DNA from: JABMNT01 sp048262655
Lineage (GTDB): Bacteria > Pseudomonadota > Alphaproteobacteria > Rhodospirillales > Casp-alpha2
Length of the DNA stretch: 64,000 nt
NCBI GenBank assembly: GCA_048262655.1
Contig: JBLXEY010000001.1
Coordinates: 620,001 to 684,000 of the forward strand
Direction of reading: 5' to 3'
The translations under genes were made by a program, and so were the position numbers. Within the stretch, counting starts at the first letter, position 1; each line of letters opens with the position of its first letter. Shown piece after piece: positions 16,380 to 24,835 of this stretch. Under the pieces are notes generated by a model. The model saw nothing but the letters and a program-made list of their open reading frames with translations. It had not been told where the DNA came from and made no database searches.

Positions 16380-17277
16380 TGGGCTTCCCCCATCCGACCA
16401 ACCGGATAATACCCCAGCTGGCTAATATTGTTGCAATGACGAGCGTCACCGTAATCGCGCTCGAGTAACCCAAATATGAAAAATTGAACGCTTGCATAAA
16501 CGAATAATAGTTCGTGACTTCTGTCAGCGACCCCGGACCGCCATCGGTTAGAATATAGATCAACGGGAATGCCTTGATGCTGTCAACGATCCGGAACAAG
16601 GCGGCCACAATCATGACCCCTTTCAAATAAGGCATCGTTACATACCAGGTCATTTGCCAAACGTTAGCACCGTCGATTTTTGCCGCTTCAATATATTCTT
16701 CCGGCATCATTTGCAGCGCGGATAAAATCATCAGCATGACAAACGGGAACCATTCCCAAATGTCGGCGATAATAATCGCCCACAATGCCCAGTCCGGGTC
16801 TGTAATCAAAGAGGGGACAACGAAGCCAAGGCCTTCGGCTGCCCAGTGAAATGGGCTGATATCCGGCGTATAAAGAACTTTCCAAATGATCGCGACAACA
16901 ATCGGTGGCAAGACCATCGGGATTAGAAAAACCGTTCGCAGGGCTTCCAGAAATTTCGACTTCATATTCAGCATAAGAGCAAATAGGAACCCAAGGACCA
17001 TCTGTATCAGAACAGTCCAGAACGACAACTTCGCCTGAACCCACCAGGAATTATGAAGCCGTTTATCTTCCCAAATAATCTGGTATTGCCCCAGCGGGTT
17101 GGAAAAATCCCAGCTGGTCTCCGGGCGTGTCAGATCCAGTGGTGTAAAACTAATGACAAACAAATAAACCGTTGGCGCGAGCGTAACAACAATTAAAACA
17201 AGGAAAGCAGGCCAGAGACAGAACCAGTAAAACTTCTGACGTAAATCTTCGGGATCACGATTTACTTGCGCACTCAT
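16372..17277 (-). CDS. Sugar ABC transporter permease (MalF type)
   Basis: Inner-membrane permease, 301 residues. Membrane segments lie near 20-40, 80-105, 113-135, 165-190, 215-240 and 270-292. The EAA loop is at about 196-216 (YIEAAKIDGANVWQMTWYV), and LTDGGPG is in the expected place. It follows the binding-protein gene after a 180-base gap that contains the triple hairpin, and overlaps the MalG-type gene by 8 bases. AGGA upstream of the ATG is a reasonable ribosome site. Confidence 0.93.
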   Translation of the reverse strand: MSAQVNRDPEDLRQKFYWFCLWPAFLVLIVVTLAPTVYLFVISFTPLDLTRPETSWDFSNPLGQYQIIWEDKRLHNSWWVQAKLSFWTVLIQMVLGFLFALMLNMKSKFLEALRTVFLIPMVLPPIVVAIIWKVLYTPDISPFHWAAEGLGFVVPSLITDPDWALWAIIIADIWEWFPFVMLMILSALQMMPEEYIEAAKIDGANVWQMTWYVTMPYLKGVMIVAALFRIVDSIKAFPLIYILTDGGPGSLTEVTNYYSFMQAFNFSYLGYSSAITVTLVIATILASWGIIRLVGWGKPID

Positions 17278-17341
17278 AGAAAAAATCCTGGGCCACGGGG
17301 CCGTAGTTCAAGAACCGGGCAGTCGCCGGAAAAAATTGAGA

Positions 17342-17439
17342 TCAGATCAAAGGAACAAAATAGGCGTTCCTCTGATCTGACCAAGAGAGATAAAATAGGC
17401 ATCTCTCCAATTTAAACCAAAAGGACAGAAAGGCGTCCT
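17342..17439 (-). other. Three consecutive hairpins with a shared loop sequence
   Basis: In the minus-strand transcript, three hairpins follow the binding-protein stop codon. First: AGGAC, loop GCCTTTCT, GTCCT (17422-17439). Second: GAGAGAT, loop GCCTATTTT, ATCTCTC (17385-17407). Third: a 15-bp stem with one mismatch (arms 17366-17380 and 17342-17356) around the loop GCCTATTTT. The stems are unrelated in sequence yet self-complementary, while all loops begin GCCT and two are identical. A T6 run starts a few bases after the third hairpin. This points to conserved RNA structure, perhaps a protein- or sRNA-binding loop plus partial termination between binding protein and permease. Confidence 0.8.
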
Positions 17440-17460
17440 CCGGCTTAAGCAGATACCGAC

Positions 17461-18846
17461 TTACAAGTCGATTTTAACGCCTGATTTTTTCAAATCAGCA
17501 ACCGCTTCGGCTTGCGCCTGAGCCATCGAATCCATGCCGTTTTGTTGCTTTGTCGCAACCCGCTCAATGGCTTTATTCAATTTGTCACCAATTTGAGGGA
17601 ACTGCGGCACCGTCCGGTATTTCATGTAGCCGGACTTCCCGCCCAACTTGAGCACTTCAAGGAAGATTGACGCTACGTCCTGCCCGTTCAGTGTCATCGC
17701 TTCCTTGAAAGCTTCACTGCTGATAATCGACTGGCGACAGACACTTGGGTACCCGTGCTTTTCAACAAGCGTTTTGGTCATCTTCTTGCCAACCGCCCAT
17801 TTGATGAACTCCCATGCCGCTTTTTTGTTTTTGGATCCCACCGGAATACCAAATCCATGACTGTTTGAACCCGGGAAGTTGCCCGCGGGGCCGCCAGGCA
17901 TGATTGAATAACGCACCGTATCCTTGACCCGGCTATCCGGATCCTTAGCCAACGGCACACCCCACGTAATGGCTTGAGTCCGTAGATTTGCCCGACCATT
18001 CTTTTGCGTCTGCATGGCTTGAGAATCCGTAAACGACATCACCCCAGGAGGGCTATAATTGGACAACATGTTGGCATAAAATTCTGCCGCTTTTGCCGCT
18101 TCCGGGGTATCCCATGTAGGTGTCAGGTTTCCTGGAGGATCCTTGAACACACCGCCACCGTGGCCCATTAAATAGGGAATAAAGTTCCAGTGATGGAGCT
18201 TATCTGCGGTAAATGCAGCCATACGCTCCTGACCATGGATTGCGTCACAAACATCGACCAATTCGTCGAAGGTCGTCGGCATTTTCTTACCAGCTTTTTC
18301 GATAAGATCCGCACGTGATGCCATCATAATCATTGCGCCAGCTTCCCAAGGGAACGCATAGGGATCGCCATTGGCACCAGACATCGCGGCCATCGTACCG
18401 CCAACGAAATCTTTCCAGTCCCAGTCTGATGGTGTCATGTTGGGGTCATCGACATAGGGGCGGAGATTTTCTACCCAGTTGGCGCCAATCCAGCGACCAG
18501 AATAAATGAAAGTGACGTTGATAACATCAAGAGCACTTCCTTTGGTCGAAAGCTCCAGGTCCGTGCGTTGGTTATAAACAGGGAATGCATTTGTTACGAA
18601 GTTAAGCTTCATCCCCGTCTGTTCTTCGAATTCGGGAAAATAACCTTTTAGATATTCAAAAAACGTACTGGAAAAGGATGCCCCTTGAAGGGTCACGCCC
18701 GAGAACTCTTTCGCATAACCCGTTATCGCCGGGAACGCGATACCGCTCGCCGCTAGAACCGATGCTGCTCCTGCTGTCTTGATTACCTTACGACGTGAAA
18801 TCCCCGATGGGCCGTCAACCGTCGTTTTTTTATCGTCCGTCTTCAT
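17461..18846 (-). CDS. Sugar-binding protein of a CUT1 ABC transporter, Tat-exported
   Basis: Periplasmic binding protein, 461 residues. The amino end has a twin-arginine signal (SRRKVIKTA at about 18-26, then a mild hydrophobic stretch ending near ITGYAKE), so it is likely exported folded. The body has the family-1 binding-protein layout, with FVTNAFPVYNQRTDLELS and a carboxyl region rich in lysine. GGAGG lies just before the ATG. It is the first gene of the operon with two permeases, lactonase, shikimate-dehydrogenase-like enzyme, Gfo enzyme and epimerase. The substrate is not evident. Confidence 0.93.
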   Translation of the reverse strand: MKTDDKKTTVDGPSGISRRKVIKTAGAASVLAASGIAFPAITGYAKEFSGVTLQGASFSSTFFEYLKGYFPEFEEQTGMKLNFVTNAFPVYNQRTDLELSTKGSALDVINVTFIYSGRWIGANWVENLRPYVDDPNMTPSDWDWKDFVGGTMAAMSGANGDPYAFPWEAGAMIMMASRADLIEKAGKKMPTTFDELVDVCDAIHGQERMAAFTADKLHHWNFIPYLMGHGGGVFKDPPGNLTPTWDTPEAAKAAEFYANMLSNYSPPGVMSFTDSQAMQTQKNGRANLRTQAITWGVPLAKDPDSRVKDTVRYSIMPGGPAGNFPGSNSHGFGIPVGSKNKKAAWEFIKWAVGKKMTKTLVEKHGYPSVCRQSIISSEAFKEAMTLNGQDVASIFLEVLKLGGKSGYMKYRTVPQFPQIGDKLNKAIERVATKQQNGMDSMAQAQAEAVADLKKSGVKIDL

Positions 18847-19103
18847 CTGATTTCCTCCTGTTTAAATTCATCACGCATTATGACGTCCCACTTTTTTTGA
18901 CTGCTTGTGGGTAAATCAAATTTCTGACACTCAACGCTCACAAATCTTCAAACTATCAACAGCTCTAAAAAGGTTTCCTTGTCTGGAAGCTATTGTAATA
19001 TTTCAACTGAGATGTTACTTTCCATCTTATCAAACGTCAACCCGTCAATTTATGAAAATTCAGACAATTTTTTTGACGATTGAGTGTCCGGTAAGGGAGA
19101 ACT
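18847..19103. promoter_or_regulatory. Divergent control region with an element shared with 31508-31526
   Basis: This 257-bp gap separates the binding-protein operon from the SDR/ATPase operon. At 19056-19074 it contains AAATTCAGACAATTTTTTT, whose core AAATTCAGACAA recurs upstream of the GntR gene at 31606. The element has a short dyad (AAAATT-CAGAC-AATTTT). GTCAA (19044-19048) and TTGAC (19073-19077) flank it symmetrically. A common regulator for both loci is possible. No clear -35/-10 pair was assigned. Confidence 0.4.
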
Positions 19104-19883
19104 ATGACAGGTGTTTTATTGGTGACAGGAGGGTCTCGGGGTATCGGGGCCGAAACTTGTCTAAGGGCGGCTAAGCAAGGATACGCAGTCGCTGTAAATT
19201 ATCGCGCGGATAAAAGTGCCGCGAATAAGCTTGTTGCAGACATTGCGAAAACGGGCGGGACAGCCGTTGCGGTGCAGGCCGATGTTGGCGAAGAAGATGA
19301 TATTGTCAGAATGTTCGATGAGGTAACAGACGAGCTTGGGGTTCCGACGGCGCTTGTCAATTCAGCTGGCGTTGGCGGAACTCACATGGAGGTTGCGGGG
19401 TTTGAACGTCAAACACTGGAGCTGTTAATGCGCGTCAACGTGATCGGTACCATGCTGTGTTGTCGCGAAGCGGCCAGGCGCATGTCAACGAAATCGGGCG
19501 GTAAGGGCGGCGCCATCGTCAATGTATCCTCCATGGCGGCCACCATTGGCGGACGCCCTGGCAACAGCGCTTACGCAGCGTCGAAAGCCGCTGTTGACGC
19601 GTTCACTGTCGGCTTTGCCAAGGAGGTTGGAACGCAAGGGATACGGGTAAACACGGTCCGCCCCGGCGTGACGCTAACCGATATGACCAGCACGGTCCGT
19701 GATGATGCAACAGTTCGCAAAGCGATTGAAGGCACGATCGCCATGAACAGAACGGCCCGCGCAGACGAAATGGCAACGCCAATTCTTTGGCTTTTATCAG
19801 ATGAAGCCTCCTTCATTTCCGGTGCGCGACTGGATGCTTCAGGCGGTGGCTTCGTTATTGGTGCGAGCACATCTGGCAAGTAG
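19104..19883 (+). CDS. SDR family NAD(P)-dependent oxidoreductase
   Basis: Classical short-chain dehydrogenase, 259 residues. Cofactor motif TGGSRGIG lies at 8-15, the NSAGV motif near 89-93, and the catalytic serine and YAASK near 145-163. The carboxyl end has the usual SGARLDASGG. GGGAG precedes the ATG. It is first in a two-gene operon with the ABC ATPase and divergent from the rest of the transporter, so it probably oxidises the same imported sugar or its product. A 3-oxoacyl-ACP-reductase label would be automatic and is not supported by context. Confidence 0.92.
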   Translation: MTGVLLVTGGSRGIGAETCLRAAKQGYAVAVNYRADKSAANKLVADIAKTGGTAVAVQADVGEEDDIVRMFDEVTDELGVPTALVNSAGVGGTHMEVAGFERQTLELLMRVNVIGTMLCCREAARRMSTKSGGKGGAIVNVSSMAATIGGRPGNSAYAASKAAVDAFTVGFAKEVGTQGIRVNTVRPGVTLTDMTSTVRDDATVRKAIEGTIAMNRTARADEMATPILWLLSDEASFISGARLDASGGGFVIGASTSGK

Positions 19884-19913
19884 ATTGATTTTCAAGGTAA
19901 ACAGGAACGAGAA

Positions 19914-20978
19914 ATGGCTTCAGTAGAAATCAAAGGTGCAATCAAAAAATACGGTGACACGCAAGTTCTCCATGGCGTAGATGTCTCGATAGAAGACGGA
20001 GAATTCGTTGTCCTTGTTGGTCCATCCGGTTGCGGTAAATCAACGCTCTTGAGAATGATTGCAGGCCTTGAATCTGTTACCGGCGGCGAAATTTATATTG
20101 GCGAGAAAATCGTCAATTGGTTACAGCCAAAAGAACGCGATATCGCAATGGTGTTTCAGAACTACGCGCTTTATCCGCATATGACGGTCGCTGAAAACAT
20201 GGGTTTCAGCCTCAAAATCAGGCGGATGGTAGATGAAAAAATCAACAGTCGCGTTGCGGACGCCAGCGGGATTTTGAGCCTGGATGAACTGCTGAAACGT
20301 TTTCCACGCCAACTCTCTGGCGGGCAACGCCAACGGGTCGCGATGGGCCGGGCCATTGTTCGTGCACCGCAGGCTTTTCTATTTGATGAACCTCTTTCCA
20401 ACCTTGATGCGCGATTGCGTGTGCAAATGCGCACCGAGATCAAAGCCTTACATGCGCGCTTGGGCACAACATCTGTATATGTAACCCATGATCAGGTTGA
20501 AGCCATGACGATGGCCGACCGTATCGTTGTCATGAGCAATGGCAACGTCGAACAAATTGGCGCGCCCCTGGACGTTTATGACAACCCTGTAAACACATTT
20601 GTCGCCAGTTTCATCGGGTCACCTGGCATCAACTTGATCAATGGCACCGTTCGCCGCACCAGTGATACCGTCTCCGTCGAAACCTCCGACGGGATTGTTC
20701 TACCATTAAAAGCTGAAGCCCCGGTCGAAGACAGTCAACCGATCACCTATGGCATTCGCCCGGAGCATATTGCTCTGGGAAGCGGCGGGTTCAGCAGTGA
20801 CGTCGAACTGATAGAACCGACAGGGGCGGAGACGCTGGTTTTCAGCAGTATTGGTGGCGTCGAGCTTTGCGCCAGGACAATGGAGCGCAGTAACGTCAAA
20901 CGGGGTGACAAGGTCGGGTTCGTACCAAACCTTGATCAGGTCTTGTTATTCGATGCGACGACAGGCGATCGGGTATAA
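19914..20978 (+). CDS. Sugar ABC transporter ATP-binding protein (UgpC/MalK type)
   Basis: ATPase of 354 residues with every motif intact: Walker A GPSGCGKST at 36-44, LSGGQRQRVAMGRA, Walker B FLFDEPLSNLD, and H-loop VTHDQVEAMTMADR. A carboxyl TOBE-like domain ends the protein. It lies 30 bases after the SDR gene. No other ATPase belongs to the permease pair at 15.5-17.3 kb, so it is most likely the motor of that importer, encoded on the opposite strand. Its canonical H-loop contrasts with the proline variant at 2542-3630. Confidence 0.93.
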   Translation: MASVEIKGAIKKYGDTQVLHGVDVSIEDGEFVVLVGPSGCGKSTLLRMIAGLESVTGGEIYIGEKIVNWLQPKERDIAMVFQNYALYPHMTVAENMGFSLKIRRMVDEKINSRVADASGILSLDELLKRFPRQLSGGQRQRVAMGRAIVRAPQAFLFDEPLSNLDARLRVQMRTEIKALHARLGTTSVYVTHDQVEAMTMADRIVVMSNGNVEQIGAPLDVYDNPVNTFVASFIGSPGINLINGTVRRTSDTVSVETSDGIVLPLKAEAPVEDSQPITYGIRPEHIALGSGGFSSDVELIEPTGAETLVFSSIGGVELCARTMERSNVKRGDKVGFVPNLDQVLLFDATTGDRV

Positions 20979-20990
20979 AACACCAACGCT

Positions 20991-22184
20991 TCAGAGCTCT
21001 TCTGTGTGATCGAAAATTTCCAGGGCTCGTGTCTTATGCAGCTTTAACAGAAGCGACAGATTATTCTCTGTCGCGATCTCTTGATGCGTGTCGAGGCCAA
21101 GGGCCTGCCCCTCTACCAGCATTGTGATGACCTTGAATTGATCGTCATCAATCACGCAACTTTGGCCACTAAATCCAAGGTGATGTTTACCCGAACGGGT
21201 TTTTGTCAGCGCGAACTTTACGGCCTCACGCTTGATGAGTTTCACACCGTCAGACAAGATGTCCAACAGGTCTCTTTCAGTGTCCAACTCGTCAGCCTCA
21301 TCGTCTTCCAAAACCTCTTCAAGTCCAGGCTCAGTAAAAAAGGATACGAGCCAATCGTCAAACTCGGGGTTCTGGAATGTTTCGGATAGCTGCCCACGCA
21401 GGGCACCAACCGCATCCCCTCCGATCACACAGCCAGCACTCTCTGTTGATAGGTTAGCACCGACATAACGTAAATCCTGTGCTTCACGCTCTGCCAGAAA
21501 TGCCGCATAGCTGCCAAATAGCTCGGACAATTTTGGCCCCAAAAAACCGACTGAGAAAGTCATCGCTGTTGATAACGTTGTCCCTTGATGCCCCACATGC
21601 GGGGGGACATACAGCACATCGCCCGCCCGCACTTCGATGGCATCACCCCGGATCGGCACGTCGAGTATCTTTAGATCGGGATTGTCGACATATGAGGGTT
21701 GCGTAATGGGTTCTCCCCCGATTGTCCAGGTACGCACGCCCTGCCCCTGCACAAGGAAAACATGATAGCTATCCATATGAGGACCAACGGAGCCACCCGG
21801 GGCCGATAAGCTCACCATTATATCATCAATCATCCAACGTGGCGCAAAATTGAAATAAGCCAGCAGCGCAGAAGTTTCCGGGTGGAACTGTTCAACATTC
21901 TGAACCAGCAGGCTCCAATTTTCTTTAGGCAAGGAGGTCAGCTCGCGCTCGGTAAAAGGACTAAACCGACAGGTCCAATGCTGATAATCACCATCCGTCT
22001 CGACAAGCCGGCCATTTACACTTTCTTCCATCGCTAACCCAGCCAATTCATCGGCGCAGATCAATTGCGCAATGGTTTCTTCAGATATAGCGGACCGGAC
22101 CAAGAAAGGCTGCTTGTTCCAATATTTTTTATAGAAGTCTTCCGCAGTCGGCATAGCATGAAGGGTTACGAGAGATGTCTGCAT
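20991..22184 (-). CDS. roxA: Cupin/JmjC ribosomal oxygenase of the RoxA (YcfD) family
   Basis: Predicted Fe(II)/2-oxoglutarate oxygenase of about 397 residues. The iron motif HxD is in GPHMDSYHVF near 136-138, and the distal histidine is in PPHVGHQG near 196-199. The winged-helix-like carboxyl domain is acidic early (EDDEADELD), then basic. In E. coli, RoxA hydroxylates arginine 81 of ribosomal protein L16; I infer the same for this protein. I placed the start at ATG 22184, which matches the short amino end of known members; the frame is open to 22214. It converges with the ATPase gene and is not in an operon. Confidence 0.85.
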   Translation of the reverse strand: MQTSLVTLHAMPTAEDFYKKYWNKQPFLVRSAISEETIAQLICADELAGLAMEESVNGRLVETDGDYQHWTCRFSPFTERELTSLPKENWSLLVQNVEQFHPETSALLAYFNFAPRWMIDDIMVSLSAPGGSVGPHMDSYHVFLVQGQGVRTWTIGGEPITQPSYVDNPDLKILDVPIRGDAIEVRAGDVLYVPPHVGHQGTTLSTAMTFSVGFLGPKLSELFGSYAAFLAEREAQDLRYVGANLSTESAGCVIGGDAVGALRGQLSETFQNPEFDDWLVSFFTEPGLEEVLEDDEADELDTERDLLDILSDGVKLIKREAVKFALTKTRSGKHHLGFSGQSCVIDDDQFKVITMLVEGQALGLDTHQEIATENNLSLLLKLHKTRALEIFDHTEEL

Positions 22185-22382
22185 ATTGAAATCCAGCGGT
22201 TTACAAATACACAAACGTTATCGCACTCCGGACGCCATGAAGAAAGAGCCAACGGCCGTTGGGACCTACGCTGCTATATATCAGGACGCGCCTAGAGGCC
22301 CCATTACGACAAGATATTTGCAATCTCATATCAAAATGATTTACCCTATTAGAGCTGGATCATTGCATAGGAAGTTTTTCAC
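22185..22382. promoter_or_regulatory. Divergent region between roxA and the DUF2189 gene
   Basis: The gap contains a perfect 14-bp palindrome, CCAACGGCCGTTGG at 22249-22262, of operator type. It lies between two divergent genes and could control either one. I see no other feature in it. Confidence 0.35.
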
Positions 22383-23204
22383 ATGCCAAAGAGTCCGCAA
22401 TCCGTCAAAAATTCACCCCCAAAAGCTCAAGGTCGTAAATCCGAATTCCCGGATGTACACACGTTCAGCGTCGATGATTTGCTGCAAGCTTTCGCTCAAG
22501 GCCTAAAGGACTTCAAGGCGGCACCGGTCTATGGCCTCTTTTTTGGTTGTATCTATGCTGTTGGCGGTTGGGTCCTCATTCTCTTGCTCCTGAAATTTGA
22601 ACTGCCTTATCTTGTATACCCGCTGGCAGCAGGTTTCGCGTTAATTGCACCGTTTATCGCCAGCGGTTTTTATGTAGTTAGCCAATGCCTTGAGAAAGAA
22701 GAAGATGTTACTTGGACCGTTGTTTTTGGTACGGTCAAAACGATGTTTAGCCGCGACCTGGGCTGGATGGCGCTGGTCACCGGGTTCTCTCTCTTTCTTT
22801 GGATGGATATCGCGGCCCTCATGTCATTCGGATTTCTCGGGTTTCAAATTTTCACCTTTGCCGATTTAACGGAAATGATCTTCCATACCCCGCGTGGCAT
22901 CTTATTTTTACTGGTTGGCAACCTCGCCGGCGCGGTCATTGCCTTTGGGGTCTTTTCCTACTCCGTCATATCCATACCGATGCTATTCCATCGTGACATT
23001 GATTTCGTAACGGCAATGGTGACCAGTGTCCGCTTCGTCCTTCACAACCGAATGACAATGGCCATTTATTGTTTGACTATCGCCATCATGATTGGCTTGT
23101 CACTGTTGTCTGGTCTGGTTGCTTTGGTCGTTACACTCCCGCTTTTGGGGCATACGACCTGGCATGTCTATCGGCGCGGCGTAGCAGAGGCATCCGTCAG
23201 ATAA
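22383..23204 (+). CDS. DUF2189 family integral membrane protein
   Basis: Inner-membrane protein of 273 residues with no assigned function. The amino end is polar, rich in lysine and proline; an FSVDDLLQAFAQGLKDF segment precedes the first membrane helix, as in other DUF2189 proteins. About six membrane segments follow (near 57-75, 80-105, 130-155, 172-200, 222-250). The family is common in alphaproteobacteria and often near respiratory or central genes, but no activity is known to me. It stands alone, convergent with the GMC oxidoreductase gene. Confidence 0.85.
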   Translation: MPKSPQSVKNSPPKAQGRKSEFPDVHTFSVDDLLQAFAQGLKDFKAAPVYGLFFGCIYAVGGWVLILLLLKFELPYLVYPLAAGFALIAPFIASGFYVVSQCLEKEEDVTWTVVFGTVKTMFSRDLGWMALVTGFSLFLWMDIAALMSFGFLGFQIFTFADLTEMIFHTPRGILFLLVGNLAGAVIAFGVFSYSVISIPMLFHRDIDFVTAMVTSVRFVLHNRMTMAIYCLTIAIMIGLSLLSGLVALVVTLPLLGHTTWHVYRRGVAEASVR

Positions 23205-23224
23205 ATATTCGGCTGGTGCTCAGC

Positions 23225-24823
23225 TTATTGACGGTTAACGATGATATCTGCAGCTTTTTCTGCAATCATAATTGTCGGCGCGTTGGTATTACCCGAAATC
23301 AACGTCGGCATGACCGACGCATCAATCACGCGCAAACCCCGCAGGCCATTAACGCGCAGCGACGGATCAACTACCGCTTGAGGATCCATCCCCATCCGAC
23401 ACGTTCCGACCGGATGATACATCGTAGCGGCGGTCCTTCGTGCATAGTCCAATATCTCGTCATCGGTCTGAACCGCGTCGCCGGGGCGGTGTTCAAAATC
23501 GCGAAAGGGATCAAATGCCGATGATGTTGCAATTTTTCTAAGGGCCCGAATCCCCGCAACCATGGCCTCACGATCAACATGTTCGGACAAATAGTTCGGT
23601 TTGATCGACGGTGCCTCCAAAGGGTCGCTGGAACGCAGCATGATTTCGCCCCGGCTTTCGGGTCGCGACTGATTTGTACAGAATGTATAGCCCGAAAACG
23701 TATCGACAACGCCCGGTCTGGCAACACTCAAGGGCATCATATGAAATTGCAAATCCGCGGTTGCCACGCGTTCATTACTTTTTATAAAAGCCCCCACTGA
23801 AGAGGGACCGCCCGCCATGGGTCCCCCCTTCGACCACAGGTACTTCCCAAGGATTTTGGCCTGCCGCCATAAACTTCTCAAATCGTCATTAATCGTAATC
23901 GGCACTTTGCTTTGATAAACGACTTGGGCCTGCAGGTGGTCTTGCAAGTTTCTACCCACCGCTTTCAAATCATGGACAACATCTATCCCCAAACTTCGTA
24001 AATGCTGTTCATCACCAACGCCGGAAAGCTGTAGAACTTGTGGAGAGTTTATAGCACCACCAGATAATAAAACCTCTTGCCCGCGCACACTTACTTTTTT
24101 GCCATTTTGAATATAGTCAACACCAACGGCGGTTTTGTTCTCGATACGAACTTTTGTAACTTGCGCGTTGGTAATGACGCGCAAATTAGGGCGGCTCAAA
24201 GCCGGTTTCAAATAGGCTTGCGCCGTACTGGCACGTCGCCCGTTTCGCGTCGTCATTTGATAATAACCGGCACCATCCTGCTGCGGTCCGTTAAAGTCGT
24301 CGTTTCTGGCAATACCGACTTGCTCAGCCCCTTGCACGAATGCCTCGGACAATTTGTGATGATCGGGATAGTCAGAGACCGTCAGCGGACCACCTGTTCG
24401 ATGCAGGCTGTCTAGTTTGGGCTGGTTCGTAGCAGCCTGATTCTCCGCCTTCAAGAAATACGGCAAGACATTTTCCCACGCCCAACCTTCATTGCCCATT
24501 TGCCGCCATTGGTTATAATCTTCAGCCTGACCGCGAATATAAATGAGTCCGTTAATGGAACTGGTACCACCGAGCACACGACCTCGCGGCCATAAGACTT
24601 GCCGACCGTTCAATTCCGGTTCGGGATCGGTTTTATAACCCCAGCCTAAATTCGGCTTATGGATGGTTTTAAAATATCCAACGGGAATGTGGAGCCACGG
24701 GTCTTTATCCCTGCCACCGGCCTCAATCAAAAGAACTTGTGTCTTTGAATTTTCACTAAGGCGATTGGCAAGCACACAGCCTGCTGAACCCGCACCAACG
24801 ATAATGTGATCATAGCTTTGCAT
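23225..24823 (-). CDS. GMC family FAD-dependent oxidoreductase (choline/alcohol dehydrogenase-like)
   Basis: Flavoprotein of about 532 residues. The FAD-binding amino end is HIIVGAGSAGCVLANRLSE, the GMC signature GRVLGGTSSINGLIY lies near 81-95, and the catalytic histidine is in HPVGTCRMG near 470. The second motif is ISGNTNAPTIMIAEKAADII at the end. No signal peptide is visible, so it is cytoplasmic or membrane-associated. The frame starts with GTG at 24829, but ATG 24823 gives the standard amino end. It lies 12 bases after the aldo-keto reductase gene in one operon under the divergent GntR protein. The substrate is probably an alcohol or sugar alcohol; choline itself is not implied. Confidence 0.92.
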   Translation of the reverse strand: MQSYDHIIVGAGSAGCVLANRLSENSKTQVLLIEAGGRDKDPWLHIPVGYFKTIHKPNLGWGYKTDPEPELNGRQVLWPRGRVLGGTSSINGLIYIRGQAEDYNQWRQMGNEGWAWENVLPYFLKAENQAATNQPKLDSLHRTGGPLTVSDYPDHHKLSEAFVQGAEQVGIARNDDFNGPQQDGAGYYQMTTRNGRRASTAQAYLKPALSRPNLRVITNAQVTKVRIENKTAVGVDYIQNGKKVSVRGQEVLLSGGAINSPQVLQLSGVGDEQHLRSLGIDVVHDLKAVGRNLQDHLQAQVVYQSKVPITINDDLRSLWRQAKILGKYLWSKGGPMAGGPSSVGAFIKSNERVATADLQFHMMPLSVARPGVVDTFSGYTFCTNQSRPESRGEIMLRSSDPLEAPSIKPNYLSEHVDREAMVAGIRALRKIATSSAFDPFRDFEHRPGDAVQTDDEILDYARRTAATMYHPVGTCRMGMDPQAVVDPSLRVNGLRGLRVIDASVMPTLISGNTNAPTIMIAEKAADIIVNRQ

Positions 24824-24835
24824 GCGCACTCGGCC

